Origin: Paradesertivirga superstes
GTDB lineage: Bacteria > Bacteroidota > Bacteroidia > Sphingobacteriales > Sphingobacteriaceae
Reading direction: 5' to 3'
Length of the DNA: 64,000 nt
NCBI RefSeq assembly: GCF_037622515.1
Contig: NZ_JBBJCN010000001.1
Span: forward strand, 744,001-808,000
Shown: positions 27,243 through 37,228 of the stretch, piece after piece
Numbering within the stretch: the stretch's first letter is position 1
Layout of the letters: every line of letters starts with the position of its first letter
Made by a program: the position numbers and the translations under genes
The notes under the pieces: generated by a model
Database searches by the model: none
What the model saw: the letters and a program-made list of their open reading frames with translations, nothing else
Told to the model about the DNA's origin: nothing

Positions 27243-30200
27243 TTAAAACAGGGCTTTCACTCCAAAGTTGTACATCCTGGTTTGAGGAGAGCCTCCAAGG
27301 TTCATTTCTAAAATCTCCTTTTCTTTGGCCACCGTTAGCAGGTTGAAACCGGCAGCATACACGCCTATTTCTTTGATAAACTTACTTTTAAGTACCTTAT
27401 TCGAAATCTTGTATGACAACTGCACTTTAGACAGATCGAACCTGTCTGTACTGTACATCCAGAAGTCGGAGGTTCTAAAGTTGTTATCTCCGCCAAGTGT
27501 AGTAAGTCTTGGGAATGTAGCAGTATTTTTGGTTGCTTCGGTCCAACGGTTTCTAACCACGGCCGAATATTTATCCTCGCCGTTAACCCAGAAATAATTG
27601 TCGCTTTTTACAGCAGATCCTCCTACCCGGCCGGTGGTCAAGGCAAACAGAGTTAAATTCTTCCATGTTGCAGAAAGATTTAAGCCCAATGTCAGAGGTG
27701 CACCAAACCATCCGCCACGACCAAGATAAATCTGATCACGGTCATTTATAACATTATCGTCGTTTTGGTCTATATACCTGATATCACCCGGTTTTACCTG
27801 GCCAAATGCAGGTTTGGCGTTGCTTATGCCATCAGCAGCGGCAACTTCGCTGGCATCCATATAGAATCCATCGCTTTGAAGGCCCCAGATAGCATCGAGA
27901 GGTTTCCCCTGACGATTTTGATACGCGTCTTCAAAATTCTCAGCACGTTTTGTAGCCTTTGTAGTATAATAAGTAGCCGCGGTACCCACAGTCCAGTCGA
28001 CCGCCCCAACTTGCTTGTGGAAGTTCAGGTGAAAATCTGCTCCTGTGCGCTGATCGTTATTATAGTTTACATAGGGGATAAATGAAGAGTTCGGGAATCC
28101 CTGAGTAAAGTAACTCGGGAACAGCACATTACTCTGTACGATATTACCAGTCAGATTATTGCGGAAGAAATTTGCCCCGAAGTTTAGCTGGTTTTTAAAC
28201 ATAGCGCCCTCGATCCCAAAACTAAGTTCTTCTCTTCTTGCCATTTTTAGATCCGGATTACTACCACGACGAGAATCGGTTGACTGAGTTCCCGCACCGT
28301 CATTCCAGCCATACCAGTTACCACCCGTTCCAGTATAAATACTTTCATACAAGAAGTAGTCATTGATATCAAGATCGGTATTCAATATTCCGGCTGATGC
28401 TGTCAGCTTTAGATTGTCAAGGAAGGAAACATCTTTCAGGAAAGATTCCTCGCTAATTCTCCAGCCTATTGAAGCCGCAGGCGAAAATGCAGTGCGGTTA
28501 CCTGGAGCAAGCTTTGGCGAACGTACAAAGGCACCTGTTAGCTCGGCATAATACTTTCTGCTAAAATTATATCCCAACTGCAATCCAAGGTTGGAGTTCG
28601 TTGTTGGTTGATAAGTTTCGGACATTGACTGACGATAAGCAGCCCCCATTAAGATAGCCGAAATACTATGGCGATTATTAACTACTGTGTTATAGTTTAA
28701 CTGACTTGATAGGGAAATCGTCTGACGATACCAACTATCAGCTATAACCTCATTTCCGCTTTTGGTATCTTGGCCAAACATCTGCAAACCGGAAAGCAGG
28801 TCTGTGCCTGAATAATTAGTCCAGGATGGCTGATAAGTAGCATAGCCGTTTCTGTACCCCTGGTTATACCTGTTCCAATAATCTACGCCCATGCTGGTAT
28901 TAAAGGAAAGCCCTTTTAACACCCCATTTAAATCCGCGTCAACCCCTGTGGTAAACTGAAATTCGCGTTGAACAAAATTGTTATCACCGCCGGCATAAAT
29001 GGCAGCAAAAGGATTGGTCTGATCCAAAGAGGTACCTCCAAGCACATACTTACCATCAATGATTTTAGCAGCGTTAACCACTGCCCAGCCCGCCTGATCG
29101 TTTTCTTCGAGCAAACTTATTGGAATAAGCGGAGTAAAGCGGTTAGGACGTAAGGATGCAGCGTTAGCCCAGTAATCGGTATTTACGCCCCCGCCGTTTG
29201 AAAATACGGCACTGGCATCCACACGCGCTTTAAGGATTTTAGTAAGCTTCATATCAACATTTCCGCGGACATTAAAACGCTTTGTGGTATTATTATCCGT
29301 GGCCTCACCAAAATTTAACAGGGAACCATTGGAGTTAAAGCCAAGATTCGTATAATAACGAGCTCGTTCGTTTCCTCCGTAGATCTCAGTTACTGCATCA
29401 TAACGGCCAAAGCTATTTTTGATATAATCTGAAGAGTAATAATCAACACTTGGATAGCGATACGGGTTAACTCCCGAATGATTATATATTGTCTCGCTAG
29501 AATATAAAGCTCCTAAGCCATCATTGACCCGGGCCTCGTTATAAAGAGTCATATACTCAGAAGAACCAAGATATTGAGGGAATCTTTTGGGCGCGTTAAC
29601 GGCGGCGTTAGATCGCACAGTGATCTTCTGATCAGATTCCGTTCCTCTTTTGGTTGTTATCATGATCACACCTTTAGCGCCACGGCTTCCATAAAGAGCA
29701 ACAGCGGAAGCGCTCTTCAGGAATGTTATCTGATCGATCTCATTTGGCGTAACACTAGTAATGTCCCGCGGAACACCGTCAATCAAAACCAGAGAGGAAT
29801 TCATTCCCCACAGGTTATTCCCGTTGAATCCTGGCGCAAGAGCTTCCATGCCGTCTAAACCATATGTAAAGAAATTCTTTTCAAATAGCTGTGACACGTT
29901 TACATTAGATACCCCTGAAGGCAGGTCTGTTTCGTCTACCGATTTGAAAGCCACAGGTATTGAACGAATGTCTTTCGCCAAATCAATTTTTTCCAGTTCC
30001 GCGCTTGCAACAACAAGTGAAGGCTTATAACCGGGTGCAGTTATGACCAGTACTGATTCAGAAGGAATTTCAACCGAAAACATCCCGCGATCGTCTGTCG
30101 TTATATTAATCTTACTCGTCTCGTTGCTTACTACTGCTCCTTTAACTGGTTCGCCGTTTGCCCCTCGAACAACAGCTTTAACAGATATTTTAACGGCCTC

Positions 30201-30272
30201 CTGAGCCTTTGTCACACCGATCATCAGCGTGAGTAATAAGCACAGAGCCATTGCTATTTTTGAATATTTCAT
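27243..30272 (-). CDS. xusC: SusC-like TonB-dependent xylo-oligosaccharide transporter (XusC-like)
   Basis: A protein of 1009 residues. The signal peptide ends near 23 (IGVTKAQE). A carboxypeptidase-regulatory-like domain is at ~28-100 and the plug at ~115-260 (ALAPGFNGNNLWGMNSS, SLVLIDGVPRD, EIDQITFLKSASAVALYG, GAKGVIMITTKRG). The barrel follows and ends with a terminal aromatic (VKALF). The TonB-box region is atypical (VAFKSVDETDLPSGV), and the plug is shorter than in XusA; both are common in the second SusC of the pair. Downstream partner: xusD, 22 bp away. Upstream: xusB, 36 bp away. Confidence 0.95.
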   Translation of the reverse strand: MKYSKIAMALCLLLTLMIGVTKAQEAVKISVKAVVRGANGEPVKGAVVSNETSKINITTDDRGMFSVEIPSESVLVITAPGYKPSLVVASAELEKIDLAKDIRSIPVAFKSVDETDLPSGVSNVNVSQLFEKNFFTYGLDGMEALAPGFNGNNLWGMNSSLVLIDGVPRDITSVTPNEIDQITFLKSASAVALYGSRGAKGVIMITTKRGTESDQKITVRSNAAVNAPKRFPQYLGSSEYMTLYNEARVNDGLGALYSSETIYNHSGVNPYRYPSVDYYSSDYIKNSFGRYDAVTEIYGGNERARYYTNLGFNSNGSLLNFGEATDNNTTKRFNVRGNVDMKLTKILKARVDASAVFSNGGGVNTDYWANAASLRPNRFTPLIPISLLEENDQAGWAVVNAAKIIDGKYVLGGTSLDQTNPFAAIYAGGDNNFVQREFQFTTGVDADLNGVLKGLSFNTSMGVDYWNRYNQGYRNGYATYQPSWTNYSGTDLLSGLQMFGQDTKSGNEVIADSWYRQTISLSSQLNYNTVVNNRHSISAILMGAAYRQSMSETYQPTTNSNLGLQLGYNFSRKYYAELTGAFVRSPKLAPGNRTAFSPAASIGWRISEESFLKDVSFLDNLKLTASAGILNTDLDINDYFLYESIYTGTGGNWYGWNDGAGTQSTDSRRGSNPDLKMARREELSFGIEGAMFKNQLNFGANFFRNNLTGNIVQSNVLFPSYFTQGFPNSSFIPYVNYNNDQRTGADFHLNFHKQVGAVDWTVGTAATYYTTKATKRAENFEDAYQNRQGKPLDAIWGLQSDGFYMDASEVAAADGISNAKPAFGQVKPGDIRYIDQNDDNVINDRDQIYLGRGGWFGAPLTLGLNLSATWKNLTLFALTTGRVGGSAVKSDNYFWVNGEDKYSAVVRNRWTEATKNTATFPRLTTLGGDNNFRTSDFWMYSTDRFDLSKVQLSYKISNKVLKSKFIKEIGVYAAGFNLLTVAKEKEILEMNLGGSPQTRMYNFGVKALF

Positions 30273-30308
30273 TTTGTCTTTTTTATCTGATCTTAAAAAT
30301 TCCCAAAA

Positions 30309-32195
30309 TTACCAACCTGGGTTTTGCTTAAACTCCGGATACATATTAACATCGGCTCGTTTTAACGGAAGCCAGTAATGCTTTTCTAAAAACGGTCTTT
30401 GCAAGATCACTTTCTCACTAAGGTTAGCCACTTTATTCGTTTTTGGATCTTTCGTAGGATCAAGTGGCGCGGCTCTATTGAACTCTATCTTAGTCTTCAA
30501 AGTATAAGGATCCTCGGCCAAGAGATACCAGCGACGAAGATCATTAAAGCGATGGCCTTCAAATGCAAGCTCTACTGCACGTTCGCGTCTAACTTCTTTC
30601 ATAAATTCGTCGGAAGAAGCGAGGAATTTTGCCGCAACACGACCAACTCCTGCGCGGTCGCGGAGAACATTAATTGCATCGACAGCAGATTTGCTAAATC
30701 CGGGCGCTGTTGCAGCAGCAGAATTATAGCCAGCTGTAACCGCTTCAGCATACATTAAATAAATGTCAGCTAAACGCATGTAAGGAACCTTGATATTAAG
30801 ATTTTCACCATAATTCCAACCCTGATCATATCCATTGGCAGTACGGGGAATAAACTTATAATTGATATAACCTGTACGGCTGCCTGAAATATCACTGCGA
30901 TAACTTCCATTAGTAAATAGATTAGCATAGCGATTCGGCTCCACATTTGCAGGAAGAGCACCTTGAATGACTTTTACTCCATCAAAACCGATATCATTAT
31001 AGAATCTCGGATCACGATTACGCCATGGAAACTCAGGATCATAACCGGAGGCAGCATCTGCCTGGGCTAAATTTGGGATCGGTAATCCATTCTGCATACC
31101 GTAATTATTAACGTAATTGGCTGTTGGCGCAAACACCAGGTTTTCACTGCCAGCCGCCAAAGTGGTATACTGCTTTGCTGTACCATATGTAGACCCGTGT
31201 GCACCCCAGTATGGCCCTTGGAAAATAGCCTCGGTACCGCCCGGAATCATAAAGTTCTGACCTCGTGTATAGAAGTTGGTACTGTACTGAGCAAATGGCA
31301 ACAGTTGGTAAGGAGTAGCGCCGCTTTCAGTAAGCTGCAACAATTCAGCAAATGCAGCCGCAGCTTTTTTGCTAAGTTCAACATTATAACTTTTACTATC
31401 TGAAGACTCGTAATTCATAAGCGGACTAGCAGCCCAGAGGTAATTCTTGCCAAGATATCCCAGCGCCATAATTTTATTTATGCGCAGCTTATTCTTTCCA
31501 AGAGTGGTTCTGCCGGCAACGGTTTCATCCCAATTAATCGGCAATAAATCAGCCGCTTCTCTGAAATCCTTTGCAGCTTTTTCAGCACATTCCTGATAAC
31601 TCAAGCGTGGCATCCTAAGAGGTTCATCAGAGGGAAGAACATGGTCAATGTAAGGCAGCCCGCCGAAATATTGCATCAGCATGAAATGAGACCATCCCCT
31701 AAAGAACAGAAGCTGGCCCTTAATCAGATTGCGTTCTTCGTCTGTGGCATTTACCATCAGCTCCATATTTTCCAAACCAAGGTTAGATTTTCGGATGGCA
31801 TACCAAGCTAATGGCCATAAGCCTTTGCTCATTCTGTCGTTGTTAGTGTTGGCTCCATTGTTATCCATAAAGCCTGCACCCCAGCCATCAAACTCTCTCT
31901 GCCAGCCCCAGAAATCTCCAAGGTCTATTTTATTAACGATGTGAAAGTTAAATGAAGTCGACTGAATTTCGTCCTCACCCCAGTTCCAGCTGTTTGTCCA
32001 ATAACGATTGGTAAAGTCTGGAATACAGTTATACATTTCTTCTGTATATCCCTGGAAATTGCGGAAATCTTTGAATGCTGTTTCTTCTGATACAATGGAT
32101 TCAGGAGCCTTGTCCAAATACTTTTTGCAGGAAACTACTCCGACCATAGAAGATACCATCCCTATGAGCAATATGGTTTTTATATATTTTTTCAT
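30309..32195 (-). CDS. xusB: SusD-like xylan-binding lipoprotein (XusB-like)
   Basis: A protein of 628 residues, at the long end of the family. The lipobox is MVGVVSC (Cys23), followed by KKYLDKAPESIVSEETAF. It contains TPR-like helices, aromatic-rich loops (TNRYWTNSWNWGEDE near 63-77; WGWQREFDGWGAGF near 94-107) that could stack on xylan, and the closing VRRERAVELAFEGHRFNDLR motif. It ends QNPGW. It is 11 bp after its SusC partner, so the two are surely co-transcribed and probably co-complexed. In Bacteroides and Prevotella the XusB-type protein binds xylan at the surface; that function is taken from family and synteny. Confidence 0.95.
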   Translation of the reverse strand: MKKYIKTILLIGMVSSMVGVVSCKKYLDKAPESIVSEETAFKDFRNFQGYTEEMYNCIPDFTNRYWTNSWNWGEDEIQSTSFNFHIVNKIDLGDFWGWQREFDGWGAGFMDNNGANTNNDRMSKGLWPLAWYAIRKSNLGLENMELMVNATDEERNLIKGQLLFFRGWSHFMLMQYFGGLPYIDHVLPSDEPLRMPRLSYQECAEKAAKDFREAADLLPINWDETVAGRTTLGKNKLRINKIMALGYLGKNYLWAASPLMNYESSDSKSYNVELSKKAAAAFAELLQLTESGATPYQLLPFAQYSTNFYTRGQNFMIPGGTEAIFQGPYWGAHGSTYGTAKQYTTLAAGSENLVFAPTANYVNNYGMQNGLPIPNLAQADAASGYDPEFPWRNRDPRFYNDIGFDGVKVIQGALPANVEPNRYANLFTNGSYRSDISGSRTGYINYKFIPRTANGYDQGWNYGENLNIKVPYMRLADIYLMYAEAVTAGYNSAAATAPGFSKSAVDAINVLRDRAGVGRVAAKFLASSDEFMKEVRRERAVELAFEGHRFNDLRRWYLLAEDPYTLKTKIEFNRAAPLDPTKDPKTNKVANLSEKVILQRPFLEKHYWLPLKRADVNMYPEFKQNPGW

Positions 32196-32206
32196 CGCAA
32201 TAATAA

Positions 32207-35200
32207 TTAGAAGGTGATATTAGCACCCAGGTTATAACGTTTTACAGTTGGGTAAGCTCCCTGAGAAGCCCACCCCTGGCCACCAGCTCCCTGATAATTA
32301 GCTTCACGGTCGTCCGGCATTTTTGACCACACATGAAGATTATTCCCGTTTAAGAATAGTCTCACGCTTGACATACCTGCTTTTTTAACCCAGCTTTGGT
32401 TGAAGGTATAAGCTATCTCCGCATTTTTAAGACGGATGTAAGAAGCATCATACATATATCTGTCGGCGGTGTAGAAGCCCGTCGGTGTAGATTCCCAGCG
32501 AGGCATCGGCCCGTCCGGGCTGGTATTATCTTTATTCCAGTAAGAACCTTCCTCGTAAGCAACAGTGTTTTTTCCGGCGAAAGATCCCAATACTACCTGG
32601 CGGGTAACATTATTCACACCGTAGAACTGAGCAAAGACACTAAATCGCTTAATATCGAATCCCAGGGTTGCGTTATATGTATTTTCAGGCGCTCCTGAAA
32701 ACCCATAAGGAACGTTATCATTTGCATCTATAATTCCATCCCCGTTATAGTCGATTATATGGAAATTGCCTGGAAGCTTTTGGTTATCGTTCGCATTATG
32801 CTGGGTGCTGGCAAAAAGCTCATCCCATGTATTGTAATATCCTTGGCTCACATAAGAATATGCCTGACCTATCTGCTTTTCAATAGGTTTAGAATAAAGC
32901 GGTAATAGTTCCGCAACGTCAGCCAGAATAACTCTATTGGTCGCACGGGTAAAGTTGACGTTTGACCATAAACGGAGATTACTATTTATTTTCTTGTTGA
33001 AACGAATATCAAATTCATAGCCTTTTGACCGCACCTTTCCAACATTGGCCGGAGGAGGGTTTGCACCATAATAAGTAGGCACAGCCCGGTTTGTGGTGAT
33101 TATATCGCTTCTATCATCCTGAAAGAAGTCTATACTCCCTGTGATCATATCCCGAAATATTCCGAAATCCAGCCCTAAATTCTTTTTAGCTACTTTCTCC
33201 CAGCGAATGTTAGCGTTTCCTACACCTACTTGTCTGTACCAATTGTAAGGGCTTTGTTCGGCAGCTTCGCCGGTAATTCCTAAAGGTGTTCTGCCACCAA
33301 AAGCCCATGTATCCTGGTAAGCGAATCTTGGAGATCCACCATCATCACCAATCTCTCCGTAAGACGCTCTTATTTTTAGCATGTTTATGGATGTGATCGA
33401 TTTCATAAACTTTTCTTCAGACAGCATCCAGCCGATTCCCCCAGCAGAGAAGAAATCAAAACGATTTTCTGGCCCAAACCTTTCAGAACCGTTGTAGGCC
33501 CCGCTATAGTCAAGGCTATACTTACCTTTAAAGTTATATGTTGTACGGAATACCCAGTCTTCACGATAACTTGGTATTACACTTCCAGAAGCATATTGAT
33601 CACGGCTCCAAAGCCCCATCGCCGTAAGGTTATGATTCTTGGCAATCTGCGTCCCGTAATTCAACTGAAGCGTTGAAAATAAACGACGATAAGTAGCATT
33701 GTCGTCTACGTTACCAGGGGCAGGCGCCCAGCGCACACTTTCTCTCCATTCGAGCTCGGTAGCCGGGTCCTTAGTTTGCGAATAGGTAAGAAGTCCGGTT
33801 ACCGGATCTATATACCTATTAAGAGTACCGTTATTGGTATCATTTACTCCACGGGCATTTTCGATGAAAGTATTGTCGATAGAAATATTTCCTCTGGCAC
33901 TAAGGCCTTTTACTATTGCTTTAAGATTTTGATCAATAGTAAAGTCGGTTGTGATTCTCGAAGTAGTCACCTCTTGCAGACCACTGGTAGACAATATCTG
34001 GGCAGAGTTTAGACCTTGCTGCACATTAGGCGCATAATAACCCCACGTGCCGTCTGAATACTTAGGCAAAAACAAGTTTGGAGCAGCAGAATAAGCTGCA
34101 GTCCAGGTATTATACGGATTTACACCAATCCATGGTCTTGTTGTTAAGCCTCTGGAACCTGCTACATTTGTTTTGAAAACAGTGCTGGGCGTAAGTTGAA
34201 AATCGAGATTGCTCCGAACATTCATTCTTTTGAAACCATAACCACCATCATATCCCCGGTTGTTATCGAACCGGTTAAAGAGGTCTCCTTCAGAAAGATA
34301 ATCGACAGAAGAAAAATACTTGACAAAAGGAGTTCCACCGCTAATATTAACGTTTGCGTTGTAAGACATTGCGTCATCTTTAAAAAGCACGTCTACCCAG
34401 TCAACATTTGGATACCGCTCTGCTTCTTCTAAATTAGCAGGAGACCGGTATTTCATCATCAGACCTTCAGGCATATAGGAAGACCAGGCGCCCGGTGCTA
34501 AACCCAGCTCATACTCGATAGTTTGATTACGAGTTTTGAACATGTCGTAAGAATCCAATTTGCCGGGTAACTTTGACGGAGCCTTCATCACGGTATTAAG
34601 AGAGGCTCTGATCTGGGCTTTCCCTTCACGCCCTCGTTTTGTAGTGATAAGGATTACTCCGTTAGCACCTTTAACGCCAAAAACAGCGGTAGCGGAAGCA
34701 TCTTTCAAAACCGAAATTGATTCTACAGACTGTATATCGATATTGTTCATCGAACGCTCCACACCATCGACCAAAATGAGCGGACTGGCATTATTCCATG
34801 TACTGCGGCCACGGATAAGGATTTGAGGATCTTCCTCCCCTGGCATCCCCGTACTCGCTGTAGTAATTACACCTGGTAAGTTTCCGGTTAAGGCAGCGCC
34901 CAAACTAGATACACCACCATTACGCTCTAAAACTTCGCTTGTTGTTTGTGTAATAGCTCCTACCACGCTTTGCTTTTTCTGTTGTCCGTAACCGACCACT
35001 ACAACTTGCTCTAATTGCGCAACATCGTCTTTCATAGATACGGTCACTGTATTTTTGCCACTGATGTCGACTTCCTGGGTCGTCATGCCCAGGTATGTGA
35101 TTACGAGAAATCGTCCTTCGGCAGGAACATTAATCGAAAACGCGCCATTTACATCTGTCATGGCCCGGGAGGCCGACCCCTTGACGGCAACGCCTGCTCC

Positions 35201-35374
35201 GATAACAGGCTGTTTTTGCTGATCGACAACAATTCCTCTTACAACCCGGCTCTGCTGACCGAAGACAACACCTGCTAACAGCAGGATCAGAATCGTAAAG
35301 GTGAATTTTAACGTATGCCCTTGTGAACTTCTCTTAACAGGAGCAACATTATAGAATTTGGTAAATTTTTCCAT
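32207..35374 (-). CDS. xusA: SusC-like TonB-dependent xylan oligosaccharide transporter (XusA-like), first gene of the xus operon
   Basis: A protein of 1055 residues. It has a long N-terminal region before the hydrophobic core of the signal peptide (TILILLLAGVVFGQQ; cleavage near 40). A carboxypeptidase-regulatory-like domain lies at ~43-120, and a canonical TonB-box stretch LEQVVVVGYGQQKK at ~121-134. The plug has RGRSTWNNASPLILVDG, VESISVLKDASATAVFG and GANGVILITTKRG. The barrel terminates in LGANITF. It heads the six-gene run ending at the terminator near 22530. Its regulation by the HTCS at 59989 is expected from other Bacteroidetes xylan loci. Confidence 0.96.
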   Translation of the reverse strand: MEKFTKFYNVAPVKRSSQGHTLKFTFTILILLLAGVVFGQQSRVVRGIVVDQQKQPVIGAGVAVKGSASRAMTDVNGAFSINVPAEGRFLVITYLGMTTQEVDISGKNTVTVSMKDDVAQLEQVVVVGYGQQKKQSVVGAITQTTSEVLERNGGVSSLGAALTGNLPGVITTASTGMPGEEDPQILIRGRSTWNNASPLILVDGVERSMNNIDIQSVESISVLKDASATAVFGVKGANGVILITTKRGREGKAQIRASLNTVMKAPSKLPGKLDSYDMFKTRNQTIEYELGLAPGAWSSYMPEGLMMKYRSPANLEEAERYPNVDWVDVLFKDDAMSYNANVNISGGTPFVKYFSSVDYLSEGDLFNRFDNNRGYDGGYGFKRMNVRSNLDFQLTPSTVFKTNVAGSRGLTTRPWIGVNPYNTWTAAYSAAPNLFLPKYSDGTWGYYAPNVQQGLNSAQILSTSGLQEVTTSRITTDFTIDQNLKAIVKGLSARGNISIDNTFIENARGVNDTNNGTLNRYIDPVTGLLTYSQTKDPATELEWRESVRWAPAPGNVDDNATYRRLFSTLQLNYGTQIAKNHNLTAMGLWSRDQYASGSVIPSYREDWVFRTTYNFKGKYSLDYSGAYNGSERFGPENRFDFFSAGGIGWMLSEEKFMKSITSINMLKIRASYGEIGDDGGSPRFAYQDTWAFGGRTPLGITGEAAEQSPYNWYRQVGVGNANIRWEKVAKKNLGLDFGIFRDMITGSIDFFQDDRSDIITTNRAVPTYYGANPPPANVGKVRSKGYEFDIRFNKKINSNLRLWSNVNFTRATNRVILADVAELLPLYSKPIEKQIGQAYSYVSQGYYNTWDELFASTQHNANDNQKLPGNFHIIDYNGDGIIDANDNVPYGFSGAPENTYNATLGFDIKRFSVFAQFYGVNNVTRQVVLGSFAGKNTVAYEEGSYWNKDNTSPDGPMPRWESTPTGFYTADRYMYDASYIRLKNAEIAYTFNQSWVKKAGMSSVRLFLNGNNLHVWSKMPDDREANYQGAGGQGWASQGAYPTVKRYNLGANITF

Positions 35375-36082
35375 TATTAAGGTTCTAGAAAATAGAATTA
35401 GTTAGGTTCGGTTCACTGTATTATGGCCATTAGACCTCTGACAGAAAATAGCGTACTTAAAAGAACGAGACGGTTCTTTTAATGAATTAAGAAATTTGTT
35501 CATTAGTTAGGTTTAGTTAAAAGTTTGATTAGTGATCGATATTCATGTTTCACTCTAAGCATTGAGGATAACAGTACTCCATTCCTGCCACCTTATAAAA
35601 ATGCTACAGATTTATCCGCTTCCTATTGAGAGGATGTTAGCAGGAAGACGTTTAGAAATACCCCCTCCATGACGGGTCTTTGGTTGTAAAAATTTTAGCA
35701 TATAAGTTTAAATTAGTTGTTACAATTTTTTGGTGATATTAAAGCCATGCAGACATTCTGCATTGATTCCTATCGTAGGTTTTTTAGTTGGCCAGTTTTT
35801 AAAAACCCCGACTGTTCATCATCAGTCTGTTTTTGAATATCTAAAGATAGATTAGGTGACTTTTTTCGTATGGCACATTTGTACATATTTCTATCTCATT
35901 TGTTCATAAAGAGCATTATCAAAGCATTTTATCAGGAAAACCGTTTCTTTATGCCAACGTTGACATAAATGACTCGTTTTTTTTAAATTAAATTAAAAAC
36001 AAAGGCTATTTTTCTAATTGCCAGGGGTTGAAGCTCTTCGTTTTCTCCGGCTTTCAGGCTCTTGCCGGCGTCCGATTTTGTT
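35375..36082. other. Long upstream region of the xus operon, no gene found
   Basis: About 700 bp separate xusA from the GH115 remnant. There is no supported coding sequence. Two related direct repeats, AGTTAGGTTCGGTTCA (35399-) and AGTTAGGTTTAGTTAA (35506-), occur near the start codon, with a poly-T and AT-rich zone further upstream. This is where the HTCS operator would be expected. I could not find an exact TAnnTTTG -7 box on the minus strand. Confidence 0.45.
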
Positions 36083-37225
36083 TTATCGCCTCGCAGTCTC
36101 GGGCGGAGCCAGAAAAGATGGTTTAAGATTTCCAGTATCTACCACGATCTTGTGCAGAACCACCCCCGGATCTATCCGCCAGAATTTGAGAATATGCCTG
36201 CCCTCTTCTTTCACAAGATGCGTAGTAATTAATACTTTGATATTTTCGGCCACAGCTTTTTCCCAGGCTCTTTCAGACATTCCCTGGTGCAGGTTGACGA
36301 TCTGAGGCTCCTAATTATCGATAGAGACAGCATATCTGAGCCCTGTAGAATTTGAAAAAGCTAAGGTCGGCGAGAGATACACATTGATATCTATTTTATC
36401 TTTACTGAACAAATAAATGTCGTACTTCAGATGCGGCGAATCTTTACCGGGTACAAGCGAGGGCCCCGCGGTAACCGGGTATGCTGACACTGCAGAAGCT
36501 GTTCTTCCATTATCAGCAGCATTCTCCACTGTACAGAATCGGACTTGGTGGCCAGGCTGGAATTTTCAGCTTCAATAGATACATAGCCATTCTCTTCTAC
36601 TATCACGGGCCCAACCTGTTAAGGCAGGCGCCTCATCATTAGAAATATACCTCTGTGCTTTACTGCCGGTTCTTTTTGTACATGCCCTGCCTGCAAGCAC
36701 GAATACATCCTTTTGCCTCACAAGGGGCACATCTGCCCACCAATTCCATGGAGATACATCAATCTGTGCCGAAAGCGTGTATATCCCATAAATAGTGCGG
36801 CGCTTGTCGCTTCTGCGATCACTATGCGCGTTTTATTCCGGGAAAAGGCTTTTCTACAACCTGTGTGATCGAAGTCTCCCATTTCCGGCAACATCTATTT
36901 TTCCGGCCCTGATAAGCTGATCGATATATTCACTCTTACAATGGTTACGGCAATGACAAACAAATCAGAACCTTTTGAAATATCCTCGTTCCATACAGGC
37001 TCCAGGCCAGTCATTGTTTTTATATCTTTTCTTAAATCACCGAACGCCCTATCACCCCGTCCGGTCACTTTTACTGCTAAGCAAGCCTGCTACTTTCCTC
37101 CTGAACTTAAAGAGATAGCCGACGCGGATTTTTTGAAGGAAACGTAAACATCGGTTTCAACTGCATTTGCTTGAAAAAATCCGCCCAGGATTTCGAACAG
37201 AAATATTCCCTTTAAAGATTTTCAT
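36083..37225 (-). pseudogene. Broken GH115 alpha-glucuronidase gene (internal deletion and frameshifts)
   Basis: Pieces of a GH115 protein are found in order in changing frames. From the ATG at 37225 come a signal-peptide-like GIFLFEILGGFFQANA, then DLRKDIKTMTGLEPVW, RRTIYGIYTLSAQIDV and SPWNWWADVPLVRQKD, reaching ISNDEAPALTGWA (~36620). The sequence then jumps directly to the C-terminal domain, VEENGYVSIEAENS, followed by NGRTASAVSAYPVT, SPTLAFSNSTGLRYAVS and FWRIDPGVVLHKIVVDTG, ending ETARR-stop at 36083. About 1.1 kb remains of a gene that should be ~2.5-2.9 kb; the catalytic middle is gone. Several stops and frame changes exclude function. It starts 3 bp after the GH10 stop, so it was the second gene of a GH10-GH115 operon. 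Intact GH115 removes (4-O-methyl)glucuronic acid from xylan. Confidence 0.9.
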
Positions 37226-37228
37226 GTA

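Noticed and set aside
36941..37147. Plus-strand open frame of 68 codons opposite the GH115 remnant
   Set aside because: The complementary strand encodes recognisable GH115 N-terminal sequence, so this frame is a by-product.
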